From Azospirillum soli (lineage in GTDB: Bacteria; Pseudomonadota; Alphaproteobacteria; Azospirillales; Azospirillaceae): a stretch of DNA of 64,000 nucleotides. The notes below the pieces were generated by a model that was not told the DNA's origin, ran no database searches, and saw only the letters and a program-made list of their open reading frames with translations. Position numbers and translations under genes: made by a program. This document shows, piece after piece, positions 9,189-17,450 of this stretch (positions are counted from its first letter, which is position 1; every line of letters starts with the position of its first letter). Location: the NCBI RefSeq assembly GCF_017876165.1, contig NZ_JAGINQ010000018.1, forward strand, positions 1-64,000, read 5' to 3'.

Positions 9189-11082
9189 GGCCTTGGAAGT
9201 AGCGTTCACGACCGAGGTCGGTCGCGGTGGTGCAGAGGATCTGCTTGATGCGGCGGGGCTCGCCGATCAGTTCGTTGTTGCGCGCCATCAAAAGCGCGGC
9301 GGCGCCGCTGACGTGGGGAGCGGCCATGCTAGTGCCGTCCATGCGGGCGTAGCCGTCGTCGGGCACCGGCGCGTCGATCTTCTCGCCGGGCGCGACGAGG
9401 TCGGGCTTGACCCGGCCGTCGCCGGTCGGCCCGCGTGAGGAGAAATAGCTGACGCCGTAGGAATGGGGCTCGTAGCGATGGGTGGAGCCGACGGTGATGA
9501 CCGAATCGGCGTTGCCGGGATCGGTGATGCTGATGGCGCAATAGCCTTCGTAATTGGCATCCTCGCGCACCGTGCGGAAGCGGTTGTAGCCGTTGTTGCC
9601 GGCGGCGGCCACGACCACCACGCCGGCCGCCACCAGACGCTCCGCCTCGTCGCACACCGGCGTGCGGCCGCAGGCGAAGTTGGCGACGTCGTGCTTCAGC
9701 GACAGGCTGATGTTCGCGCCGTGCACCACCATGTAGTCACGGTGCGAGTTGAGGTGCCGCAGGAACTGCAGCGCCGACATGATGGTGAACTCGTCGCTGC
9801 TGCCGTCGGCGCGGCAGACGCGCAGGTCGATCAGCCGGATGTCCGGACAGATGCCGCGCACCGCCGTCTCCGCCCCGCCGCCCGCCGGCTTCTTCCAGTT
9901 GGCGCCGAGGATGCCCGCCACATGGGTACCGTGCGGGTTGCGCGGTGGCTGGTAGCTCTCGTCGTGCGGGACGCACAGGATCGGCCGCAGCACCTCCCAA
10001 TCGATGTCGCGTCCCTGGCGCATGCGCCGCTGCAGTTCGCTCAAATGCTCCTTGCGCGTGCGCAGCAGCGTCGCCGCAGTTCCATCCAGACCGAATTCCG
10101 CGACGATCGCGTCCACTTTGCCGGGGCGGGCGGCGGCGGACAGCAGGTCGCGAATTCGGGTGAAATCGTAGGTTTCCACGACGCGCGACGCATCGAGCAT
10201 CGCCGTCTTGCGCTCATCGGCGTCAGGAATCGCGGCAATCCGCGCCTCCTCGGCGGCCGAGTTCCCTCGGAAAGCTTGGTGCAGCGCATCAATGCCGGAA
10301 TCGATGACGGCCCAAGTGATGTCGGAACAGCGGATTTCGAACAGCAGACGTGCCGCATCCGCCTTGATGGTCAAGGCCGAGCGGTGCACGGCCATGGCCG
10401 CCGGGCGGTCCAGGTTGATCGAGTAGACCTGCCGGTCGGCCTTCTCCAGTTTCGGAGGAAGCCGGTTGCGGAACACCCGCTCCCACCCCGTGGCGATGGC
10501 CTTGCTCAGCGCGTTCAGAAAGTCGGCGTCCGCGCCCGCGTTGCCCTCGCGCCGCGCCTTGTAGGCGTCGCTGAGCGAACTGTCCGTCCCGTCTGCCGAG
10601 CGCGCATAGGCGAGCAAGCCCACGACCCGGACCAGCGTCAGCACCTCCGGGCTGTAGTATTTCAGCCGGCGCCCCTCGTTCAGCGCCTCCAGATCCTCGC
10701 GCAGGTGCGCCGTGTCCGGCACGGCCTTTTCACCAGCTGGCGCTTTGCCGTCCGACGCGGCGATGGCGTCGGCCCACCACGCCGTGCGCGGCAGGACATA
10801 TTTGACCACCTGCGCGAAGGTCAACCGTGCCGCCACCGAAGATTGATTGTAGGTCAGTTCAGCCTTCTCGGCGCCCTTGGCGTGCAGCGCCTTGCGAAGT
10901 CCATTGGCCACGGTACCAGGGCGGACTTGGAACAGCGGTTCCAGCAGCAGGCTCTGGGCCTCGTCGGGCTTCTCCGCGAAGGCGATCCACACATCCGGCC
11001 GTACCGGGTCATCCTGAAGAAAGCGGCGGGATGCATTCCAACCGTAAATCACGTCCTCAACGAACAAGCGGTCAAGCTTCAT
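9148..11082 (-). CDS. Subtilisin-like (S8) serine protease, first gene of the island operon
   Basis: 644 residues. The catalytic triad is readable: Asp261 in WAVIDSGID, His384 in NPHGTHVAGILG, Ser585 in DGTSMAAPHVSGAAALLMA, with oxyanion Asn496 in VAAAGNNG. About 250 residues precede the catalytic domain and match nothing I know. The Asp-to-His interval is ~120 residues instead of the usual 30-50, so a domain is inserted there. No signal peptide is present, so the enzyme should act in the cytoplasm. It leads the operon and overlaps the MBL gene. A cytoplasmic S8 protease with an extra N-terminal module fits a regulated activator of downstream toxins (inference). Confidence 0.85.
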   Translation of the reverse strand: MKLDRLFVEDVIYGWNASRRFLQDDPVRPDVWIAFAEKPDEAQSLLLEPLFQVRPGTVANGLRKALHAKGAEKAELTYNQSSVAARLTFAQVVKYVLPRTAWWADAIAASDGKAPAGEKAVPDTAHLREDLEALNEGRRLKYYSPEVLTLVRVVGLLAYARSADGTDSSLSDAYKARREGNAGADADFLNALSKAIATGWERVFRNRLPPKLEKADRQVYSINLDRPAAMAVHRSALTIKADAARLLFEIRCSDITWAVIDSGIDALHQAFRGNSAAEEARIAAIPDADERKTAMLDASRVVETYDFTRIRDLLSAAARPGKVDAIVAEFGLDGTAATLLRTRKEHLSELQRRMRQGRDIDWEVLRPILCVPHDESYQPPRNPHGTHVAGILGANWKKPAGGGAETAVRGICPDIRLIDLRVCRADGSSDEFTIMSALQFLRHLNSHRDYMVVHGANISLSLKHDVANFACGRTPVCDEAERLVAAGVVVVAAAGNNGYNRFRTVREDANYEGYCAISITDPGNADSVITVGSTHRYEPHSYGVSYFSSRGPTGDGRVKPDLVAPGEKIDAPVPDDGYARMDGTSMAAPHVSGAAALLMARNNELIGEPRRIKQILCTTATDLGRERYFQGHGLVDVLRALQSV

Positions 11083-11299
11083 AATTCGCCCTTCATGAGC
11101 AAACTGCCCCGAGGGCTAATATTGGCCCAACTCCCCTCACTTCTTCAAAGGATTTTGAGTGCCGCCGCGGCGAGCAAATACATACTGGAGTATGATGGTT
11201 CCTGATGAACGCCCATGCGGCGTTCCTCTTCCATATCATGAAAATTTACGGCGCGCAGGGAGCGCGTGGGGTGGCGCTCGTCCCGGCGGACCGCCACCG

Positions 11300-11620
11300 T
11301 GTCTGCGACAATGCCCGGGGAAGTCCTCGAGGGGGTGAGGCGCAAAAGCGTGCTCCCCGCCGCATGAGTGCATCCGGTCAAGGTCCCGTCTGCCGCTTCG
11401 GCGACGGCGAGCCCGGTGAACAGCGCGTTCAGCAGTCCTTGCGAGGACAGGGAATCCATGCCCAGCGCCGTATCCCCGGCAGTGAACCAACCGGGGCCGT
11501 CAAGGTCACGCCGGGAGTAGGACTCGACCGGTTCCGGCCCGCCCCAAATAGAGCGGCTACCGTAGCAGGGCGCATGCCCCTGCGCCTGGATCGCACGTCC
11601 TCCAGCCTGTGTGGCGGCGA
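11300..11620 (-). pseudogene. Decayed lodB-like (FAD halogenase fold) remnant
   Basis: On the minus strand, one frame reads CYGSRSIWGGPEPVESYSRR, then GPGWFTAGDTALGMDSLSSQ and GLLNALFTGLAVAEAADGTL. The last part is the C-terminal FAD-domain motif of LodB and tryptophan-halogenase-like proteins ('GDAxxxxDPLSSQG'). The first part resembles a mid-protein segment, so an internal deletion seems to have joined two regions. There is no start, the N-terminal FAD motif is absent, and homology fades after about 11,390. LodB proteins mature LodA-type quinone-cofactor amino-acid oxidases; a LodA-like fragment lies immediately upstream. The assignment is from recalled motifs and is moderate. Confidence 0.45.
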
Positions 11621-11639
11621 ACGCTTCGGATCATGGTCG

Positions 11640-11961
11640 TTTCCAAAATCGCCCGCTGCCACTGCTGCAGGAAGCCCAACTGCGTGTCGGTCAGCGACAC
11701 GTTCTGCCGCGCCGTCTTGGCCGCCGGGATCGCTATGGCGTCGCGGCACAGCCACGGCCAGGGCACCGGCGAGCAAGCGTCGCGGTTGGGGCTGCTGTTG
11801 TCCGACAGCTTCGCCAGCCATTCCGGCGTGGTGTCGTTGATGAACTGGCCGCCCCAGCCGAAGGCTGCTGCGACCCCGGCGTTTACCCACTGATTTGCTG
11901 CGGTGGGCCAAGGCCTAGGGCTCCACCCTCGCAGAGGCGCGCGAGGATCTGCCCACGGCAT
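11640..11961 (-). pseudogene. Possible lodA-like (amino-acid oxidase) remnant
   Basis: The minus-strand translation AAAFGWGGQFINDTTPEWLA, DNSSPNRDACSPVPWPWLCR and VSLTDTQLGFLQQWQRAI has sensible composition. The 'LTxTQxxxLxxW' phrase recalls the central part of LodA/GoxA quinone-cofactor oxidases. There is no proper start and resemblance ends near 11,640, well before a normal C-terminus. It lies directly ahead of the lodB-like remnant, matching the usual lodA-lodB order, which is the main support. It could instead be an unrelated fragment. Confidence 0.3.
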
Positions 11962-12320
11962 TCTGGCAGGACGGCTCCGAGGCCCGGTGCAACGAGTTGA
12001 AAGGGCAGCGCAACCGCGCGGCGGTGGCGGCGCCGGTCTCCGGGCTGGTTCTGAAGGCGCCCGCCACCGGCGGTGCGGGATTGGCGGGACCGGCCGTCGT
12101 CGAGATCGGCAGCGCCGTCGCCAACAGCCAGATCCTGCTGACGGTCGCCGACCTGGAGACCCTGGCCGTGTCCGCCCACATGGACGAGATGGACGTGAAC
12201 CGCATCCGCCTCGACCAACCGGTGAAGGTCGGCGGGGACGCCTTCCCCGATGGGCCGGCGCGCGGGCGGATCGCCGGGGTGGCGCATCAGACTACGGCGG
12301 GGATGAAGGACCCGGCATGA
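11919..12320 (+). pseudogene. Truncated HlyD-type membrane fusion protein
   Basis: The frame is open from a TAG at 11,916 to TGA at 12,318-12,320. It contains the barrel-sandwich phrase RAAVAAPVSGLVLKAPATGG followed by SAVANSQILLTVADLETLAV and SAHMDEMDVNRIRLDQPVKV, typical of periplasmic adaptor subunits of ABC or RND exporters. The N-terminal membrane anchor, the coiled coil and most of the C-terminal beta domain are absent, leaving ~130 of a usual 350-400 residues. An ATG at 11,997 would give 107 residues. The partner transporter genes are not in the window. It overlaps the lodA-like remnant on the other strand, so this is a patchwork of deletions. Confidence 0.6.
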
Positions 12321-12366
12321 GGCGCGCATGGTCTTCGAGGTTGGACGTGGCGCCGCCGCCAAGGGG

Positions 12367-13503
12367 TCATGACGGATAGGCGCGGCCCCGCCACAGCGCC
12401 GGCCGGCCACGGCTGGCGTGTAGCAGGGCCGTCCACTGGATCGCCAGCAGGATCACCACTCCCACCGGGTGCAGCAGGGCGCCGGCCATGGACTGCCGGA
12501 AGCGCACCGCCAGTATCAGCCGCAGGCCCAGCCCCGCCGCCACGGCCCCCGCCGACGCCAGCACCGCCCAACCGGGAACCGGCGTGACGAGCGCCGCGCC
12601 CAGCAGCAGCCACGGCAGCGCGTGCCCGCCGAACAGCAGCAGCGTCCACAGCGGCAGGGCGGCGGGCGTCGCCATGCCCTCCGTGGCGTTCTTGCCGAAG
12701 CCGGCCCAGACCTCGTTCCAGCCCCGGTACATCCGGCAGGCGGCGAGGTCCGTCGCGTCGAACAGGTCGGTCATGAGGCCGGTGCGCCGGAACGCGCGCG
12801 ACAGGGTCAGCCCGTCGTGCAGCGAGGCGCGGATGGAGGCGTGGCCGCCGGCGCGGCGGTAGGCGTCCCGCCGCACGGCGATGAGCTGGCCGCAGGCGGC
12901 GGCGAAAGCCGGGGCGCGGGTCCAGCGCATCGCCGCCATCGGCAGATAGCCCAGCAGCAGCATATGGATCAGCGGAATGACCAGCCGCTCGGACAGGGTG
13001 CCGGTCTCCTGGCGCGGGAATCCGCTGACCAGGCCGGCGTCGCGGGCCAGCAGAAAGCCGGCGATCCGCCCCGCCGCGTCGGGCGACAGCCGCACGTCGG
13101 CGTCCTGAAACAGCAGCATGGGATGGCGCGCGCGCGTGGACAGGACGTGACAGGCGTGCTGTTTGCCGGACCAGCCCGGCGGGAGGGGCGGCGCCCGCTC
13201 CAGCCGGACGCGCGGGTCGCGGCGCGCGATGGCTTCCACGACCGTGGCCGTGGCATCGGTGGAGTGATCGTCGAGGACGACGACCTCCAGCGCCACGTCG
13301 CGGCTGGCGAGGACCGCCTCGACCGCCGCGCCGATGGTCGCCTCCTCGTTGCGGGCGGGGATCAGCACGGACACCGCGACGCCCGGCGGCGGGGCGTCGC
13401 GCGGCGAGTGATAGAAGAACAGGTTGACGAAGACCAGAACGAGCGGCAGCAGCGCCAGGATCAGCGACGCCACCGCCAGCGCGATCCAGGCCGTGCCGCT
13501 CAT
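12367..13503 (-). CDS. crtQ: Family 2 glycosyltransferase, CrtQ-like
   Basis: 378 residues. An N-terminal hydrophobic segment (~5-31) is followed by the GT-A core VSVLIPARNEEATIGAAVEA, VVVLDDHSTD (78-83) and the DxD-type FQDADVRLSP (Asp134/Asp136). Several hydrophobic helices near the C-terminus suggest membrane attachment. This is the architecture of staphylococcal CrtQ, which glycosylates the C30 carotenoid acid, and of hopanoid-associated glycosyltransferases. The start overlaps the stop of the acyltransferase gene (ATGA), so it is the last gene of a four-gene carotenoid operon. The sugar donor and the exact acceptor are inferred from context. The symbol is used by analogy. Confidence 0.65.
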   Translation of the reverse strand: MSGTAWIALAVASLILALLPLVLVFVNLFFYHSPRDAPPPGVAVSVLIPARNEEATIGAAVEAVLASRDVALEVVVLDDHSTDATATVVEAIARRDPRVRLERAPPLPPGWSGKQHACHVLSTRARHPMLLFQDADVRLSPDAAGRIAGFLLARDAGLVSGFPRQETGTLSERLVIPLIHMLLLGYLPMAAMRWTRAPAFAAACGQLIAVRRDAYRRAGGHASIRASLHDGLTLSRAFRRTGLMTDLFDATDLAACRMYRGWNEVWAGFGKNATEGMATPAALPLWTLLLFGGHALPWLLLGAALVTPVPGWAVLASAGAVAAGLGLRLILAVRFRQSMAGALLHPVGVVILLAIQWTALLHASRGRPALWRGRAYPS

Positions 13504-14276
13504 GCGTCGGGCGCCCCATGCCCGGCGTGGAACGGCCGCCCCTCCAACCACGCCCGGCCGCGCCGCCACAGGTCGTAGACGCCGCCCACCCCGACGCGGC
13601 CGTCGAGCAGGCGCACGAAACGGGCCGGGTCGCGGCTGACCGCGTCGGCGGCCAGCGCGTCCATGGTGTTCTGAAGGGCCTCCACGAGATGCCCGGTGAT
13701 CTCCGCCGCCTCCATCCCGGCGAAGGCGGCGGCGTCGAGCGGGGCGCCGAACCGGGCCAGGGCTTCCGGCGTGCGCTCGTCCCAGAACGGGTATTCCAGG
13801 GCCAGCGGCACGACCACCGCCTCCGGCGCCCGGCGCACCAGATGCGCCACCCCCGGCCGCAGCCGCACCGGCCGGGCGCGCGGGTCGGTGAAGGCGCCCT
13901 CGGCGGTGATCCACAGCATGGCCGCCGGGTCGCGCAGGATGGCCAGCCCCGTGCGCAGGAAGGTGGCGGCGCCGCCGACCGTGCCCGGTTCGATCCCGAA
14001 CAGCCCGATGCGGCCAAGGAACGGGTAGCGGCGCAGCATCGCCGCGTCAATCGGGCCATAGCCGGGGCGGCCGGCATAGCGCGTCGTGCCGAAGACAATC
14101 AGGAAGGCCGGGTCCCACCAGGACGGATGGTTCAGGCAGACGATCACCGGCCGGTCCGGCGGCAGCTCCGGCCAGCCGGGGCGCGCCAGCCGGATGGCGT
14201 GAAAGTTCCGCCGCATGGCCCGCGCCATCACGCCGCCAAAGAAGCGGACCAGCGGGGCGGAGCGCGCGGGCACCAT
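13500..14276 (-). CDS. PlsC-type acyltransferase, CrtO-like
   Basis: 258 residues with the acyltransferase HX4D motif as NHPSWWDP (His50-Asp55) and a downstream WITAEGAFTDPRAR block in the position of the PlsC substrate-binding 'EGTRS' motif. It has no strong membrane helix except a weak N-terminal one. In staphyloxanthin-type pathways an acyltransferase (CrtO) esterifies the carotenoid sugar with a fatty acid; this gene sits between the CrtP-like oxidase and the glycosyltransferase, overlapping both (TGATG and ATGA). A phospholipid role is possible in principle, but the context favours carotenoid glycolipid acylation (inference). Confidence 0.65.
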   Translation of the reverse strand: MVPARSAPLVRFFGGVMARAMRRNFHAIRLARPGWPELPPDRPVIVCLNHPSWWDPAFLIVFGTTRYAGRPGYGPIDAAMLRRYPFLGRIGLFGIEPGTVGGAATFLRTGLAILRDPAAMLWITAEGAFTDPRARPVRLRPGVAHLVRRAPEAVVVPLALEYPFWDERTPEALARFGAPLDAAAFAGMEAAEITGHLVEALQNTMDALAADAVSRDPARFVRLLDGRVGVGGVYDLWRRGRAWLEGRPFHAGHGAPDA

Positions 14277-15838
14277 CAGGCCGCCTCCGGCCGTTCCCCG
14301 CGCCGGACGTCCCGATCGAGCGCGTCGGCCGCGATCCAGCCGGACATCAGCACCATGGGCATGCCGGGGCCGGGATGCGCGGCGCCGCCGGCCAGATACA
14401 GCCCCTCCACCTCGCGCGAGCGGTTGCCCGGCTTGAACGCGCCGAGGAACCGCCCGTGGCTGGCCAGCCCGTAGATGGCGCCGTCCAGCACCCGGTAGCG
14501 CTCGTGGATGTCCTGCGGGGTGAGGGTGCGCTCCACCCGGATGCGGTCTTCCAGCCCAGTCAGGCCGGCGGTGCGCGCCAGCTTGTCGAACACCACCCGG
14601 CGGTAGGCCGGCAGCATCCGCGACCAGTCGTGGTGGGGCCGCAGGTAGGGGGTGTGGACCAGCACGTACAGCGCCTCGCCGCCGTCTGGGGCGACGCCGG
14701 GCTCGGTGCGGGCGGGCGCGGCGATGTAGCAGGTCGGGTCCGGCGCCGGCTCGCCACGGCGGTAGATCCAGTCGAACTCCTCCTCCGGATCGCGGGAGAA
14801 GACGAAGTCATGGTGCAGCAGATGGTCGTAGCCACGGTCAAGCCCGAGGTAGAAGACCACCCCGGAGCAGGCCGGCTCGTGCCGCCGCCGCTTCAGGAAG
14901 CGCGCGCCTTCCTGGCCGCCGACCAGCTCGCGGTAGGTGCGCACGGCGTCCATGTTGGACACCACGGCGGTCACGGGGATGCGCTCCCCCGCCTCGGTCT
15001 CGACCGCGCCGACGCGGCCCTGCTCCACGACGATGCGCGCGACACCGGTGCCGCTCCGGACCTCGACGCCCAGGTCGCGGGCGAGGCGTTCCAGCGCGTC
15101 GGGCACCGCGCGCGTGCCGCCCATCGGGTACCATACGCCCTCGCTGGTCTGCATGTGGGCGATGGCGCACAGCACCGCCGGCGACTCGTAGGGAGAGGAC
15201 CCCACATACTGCGTGAAGTGGTCGAGCATCTGCGCCACCCGCGCGTCGGGCACATGGCTGCGGATCGTGCCCGCCACCGTGGCCCCCATGCGCAGCGCCA
15301 GCACGTCGGACAGCGTGCCGGCGCTGAAATTGCGGCGCACGTCGATGGTGTCCTTCAGGTCCTCCACCGGCTTCCAGAAGAAGAAGCGTTCGGAGATGCC
15401 GTGCAGCCGCTCCGACCGCGCCAGGAAGCGGCGGTAGCCGTCGCCCACCCCCTGGCCCGGTGCGAAGTTGTCGAGCGCGTCGGCCATGGCGCCCACGTCC
15501 TCGCCCAGGTCCAGCACGGCGCCGCCCTCGAAGAAGCAGCGCCATTGCGGGTCGAGGCGCACCAGCGGCACCTCGCGGTCCAGGTTGCGCCCGGCTTCGG
15601 CGAAGATGCGGCGCAGCACGCGCGGCACGGTGAGGATCGTCGGCCCCATGTCGAAGCGGAAGCCGTCCTCCTCCAGTACCGCCGCCTTGCCACCGAGCCA
15701 GGGGTTCTTCTCCAGCAGCACCACGCGATGACCGCGCGCCGCCAGCACCACCGCCGACGCCAGCCCGCCCAGGCCCCCGCCAATCACCGCGATCCGCCCT
15801 TCGCTGATCTGGCCGTCGTTGATCTGGCCGTCGCTCAT
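14276..15838 (-). CDS. crtP: CrtP-like carotenoid oxidase/desaturase (CrtNb)
   Basis: 520 residues. The FAD-binding N-terminus is RIAVIGGGLGGLASAVVLAA with Glu in VVLLEKNPWLGGKA. Further landmarks are FDMGPTILTVPRVLRRIF, the phrase YVGSSPYESPAVLCAIAHMQ, and the C-terminal GLYLAGGAAHPGPGMPMVLM. The YVGSS-Y-APAVL and HMQ-EG-WY blocks match staphylococcal CrtP (4,4'-diaponeurosporene oxygenase) better than CrtN or CrtI, from recalled sequences. The enzyme would oxidise terminal methyl groups of a C30 carotenoid to aldehyde. The start overlaps the CrtN stop (ATGA). The first dozen residues (MSDGQINDGQIS) are a small internal repeat of no known meaning. Confidence 0.7.
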   Translation of the reverse strand: MSDGQINDGQISEGRIAVIGGGLGGLASAVVLAARGHRVVLLEKNPWLGGKAAVLEEDGFRFDMGPTILTVPRVLRRIFAEAGRNLDREVPLVRLDPQWRCFFEGGAVLDLGEDVGAMADALDNFAPGQGVGDGYRRFLARSERLHGISERFFFWKPVEDLKDTIDVRRNFSAGTLSDVLALRMGATVAGTIRSHVPDARVAQMLDHFTQYVGSSPYESPAVLCAIAHMQTSEGVWYPMGGTRAVPDALERLARDLGVEVRSGTGVARIVVEQGRVGAVETEAGERIPVTAVVSNMDAVRTYRELVGGQEGARFLKRRRHEPACSGVVFYLGLDRGYDHLLHHDFVFSRDPEEEFDWIYRRGEPAPDPTCYIAAPARTEPGVAPDGGEALYVLVHTPYLRPHHDWSRMLPAYRRVVFDKLARTAGLTGLEDRIRVERTLTPQDIHERYRVLDGAIYGLASHGRFLGAFKPGNRSREVEGLYLAGGAAHPGPGMPMVLMSGWIAADALDRDVRRGERPEAA

Positions 15839-17388
15839 GTCACCTCCCCTAGCAGCGCCTTGCCCATTACCCCCGTGCGGCCGGCGTTCAGTTCGCGCCA
15901 GGGCACCGACAACCCCAAATCCTCGGCCAGCAGCCGCGCGGTGATGCGGGCGCCCTCGAAGATCACCGGCAGGCCGCTGCCTGGATGGGTGCCGCCGCCC
16001 ACGAGATAGACGCCGTTCAGATCCTCGAACCGGTTGCGCGGCCGGCGGTGCAGCATCTGGTCGAGGCTGTGGGCGAGGTTGAAGGTGGCGCCGCGGTGGA
16101 GCGCGAAGTCGTGCTCCCAGTCGGCGGGGGTCACCATCTTCTCGACGCGGATCCGGCTTTCGATGTCCCGGATGCCCAGATCCTCCAGGCGCTTCAGCAC
16201 CAGCGCGCGGTAGCGGTGCCTCTCCACGGCCCAATCGACGTGGCCGCGTTGGTGCCCCACCGGCACCAGGACGTAGAGCGTGCTGCACCCCGGCGGGGCC
16301 TGCCCCGGATCGGTGACGCAGGCGTTCTGCACGTAGAGCGACGGCCTGCGCGGCAGCTCCCGGCACGCCTCGATCTCCGCGAGGTTCCGGGCGTAATCCT
16401 CGGCCAGATAGATCGTGTGGTGGTCCAGCCCCTCCACCCGCCCCTCGATGCCCAAATAGAGCATGAAGGTGGAGCAGGAGAATTTCTTGCGCGCGATGGA
16501 GGCGTCCGACCAGCGGCGGCGCAGGTCGTCCGGCACCAGCGTGGCCATGGCCTTGGCGAAGTCGGCGTTGATGACCAGCCCGTCCAGCGGGTATTCCCCC
16601 GCATCGGTCCGCACCGCCGTCGCGCGGCGGCCCTGGAAGCGGATGTGGCGCACCGTCTCGCCCAGGCGGATGTCGACGCCCAGCGACCGGGCGACGCGCG
16701 CCATGGCCTCCATCACCGCGCCGCAGCCGCCGCGCGGGTGGAAGACGCCGTGCTCGTGCTCCAGGAAGGACAGGATGGTGAACAGGCTGGGGCAGCGGAA
16801 CGGCGACATGCCCAGATACTTGCTCTGGAACGAGAAGGCCAGCCGCACGCGGGGATCGCGGAAATAGCGCGCCAGATCGGCGTCCACCGACCGGTGCGGG
16901 TTCAGCCGCCGCAACGCCTTCAGGACCGGCAAGCCGAGCAGAGACCGCAGCCCGTCGAACGGCGTCTCCAGCACCGGGCGGAAGGCGTCGAGCTTGGCGC
17001 GGTTGTCGGCCAGGAAACGCGGCAGCGCCACCGCGTCGGCGGGCGCGAGGCGGGCGATCTCCGCCGCGAGCCGCTCCGCGCCGGCGTGCATGCGCAGCTC
17101 GCCACCGCCCTCGAACCGCAGGCGGTAAAGCGGGTCGAGGCGGATCAGCTCCACCTCCTCGGCCAGACGGCGCCCGCAGGCCTGGAAGATTTCGTCGAGG
17201 ATGCGCGGGTAGAGGAAGAAGGTCGGCCCGGTGTCGAAGCGGAAGCCGTCCATCTCCAGCGCCGCCGTGCGCCCGCCGACGCGGTCGCGACGCTCCAGAA
17301 CCGTGACCTGCGCCCCCGTCAGCGCCAGCAGCATGGCCGCCGCCAACCCGCCGGGTCCTGCCCCGATGATGACCAGACGCCGATGCAT
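15835..17388 (-). CDS. crtN: CrtN-like carotenoid desaturase
   Basis: 517 residues. It begins MHRRLVIIGAGPGGLAAAML with the Rossmann GxGxxG and the FAD-ribose Glu in VTVLERRDRVGGRT, then FDTGPTFFLYPRILDEIF, and ends with GVYLVGGGTHPGSGLPVIFE. This is the CrtI/CrtN family of phytoene or diapophytoene desaturases, acting at the membrane on the polyene chain. As the first gene of an operon with CrtP-, CrtO- and CrtQ-like genes, it probably desaturates a C30 (squalene-derived) backbone, but C40 phytoene cannot be excluded. It is divergent from the aldehyde dehydrogenase gene across 62 bases, which must contain both promoters. Confidence 0.7.
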   Translation of the reverse strand: MHRRLVIIGAGPGGLAAAMLLALTGAQVTVLERRDRVGGRTAALEMDGFRFDTGPTFFLYPRILDEIFQACGRRLAEEVELIRLDPLYRLRFEGGGELRMHAGAERLAAEIARLAPADAVALPRFLADNRAKLDAFRPVLETPFDGLRSLLGLPVLKALRRLNPHRSVDADLARYFRDPRVRLAFSFQSKYLGMSPFRCPSLFTILSFLEHEHGVFHPRGGCGAVMEAMARVARSLGVDIRLGETVRHIRFQGRRATAVRTDAGEYPLDGLVINADFAKAMATLVPDDLRRRWSDASIARKKFSCSTFMLYLGIEGRVEGLDHHTIYLAEDYARNLAEIEACRELPRRPSLYVQNACVTDPGQAPPGCSTLYVLVPVGHQRGHVDWAVERHRYRALVLKRLEDLGIRDIESRIRVEKMVTPADWEHDFALHRGATFNLAHSLDQMLHRRPRNRFEDLNGVYLVGGGTHPGSGLPVIFEGARITARLLAEDLGLSVPWRELNAGRTGVMGKALLGEVT

Positions 17389-17450
17389 GCCCTTGCTGCC
17401 GTCCCCAATAGCGCACAGCTTCCTTGTGCCGAAACGGAAATGGGCCGACG

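Noticed and set aside
11903..12379. 158-residue plus-strand frame overlapping the HlyD-like fragment
   Set aside because: It is an alternative frame of the fragment, with no motif; the adjacent frame contains the adaptor-protein phrases.
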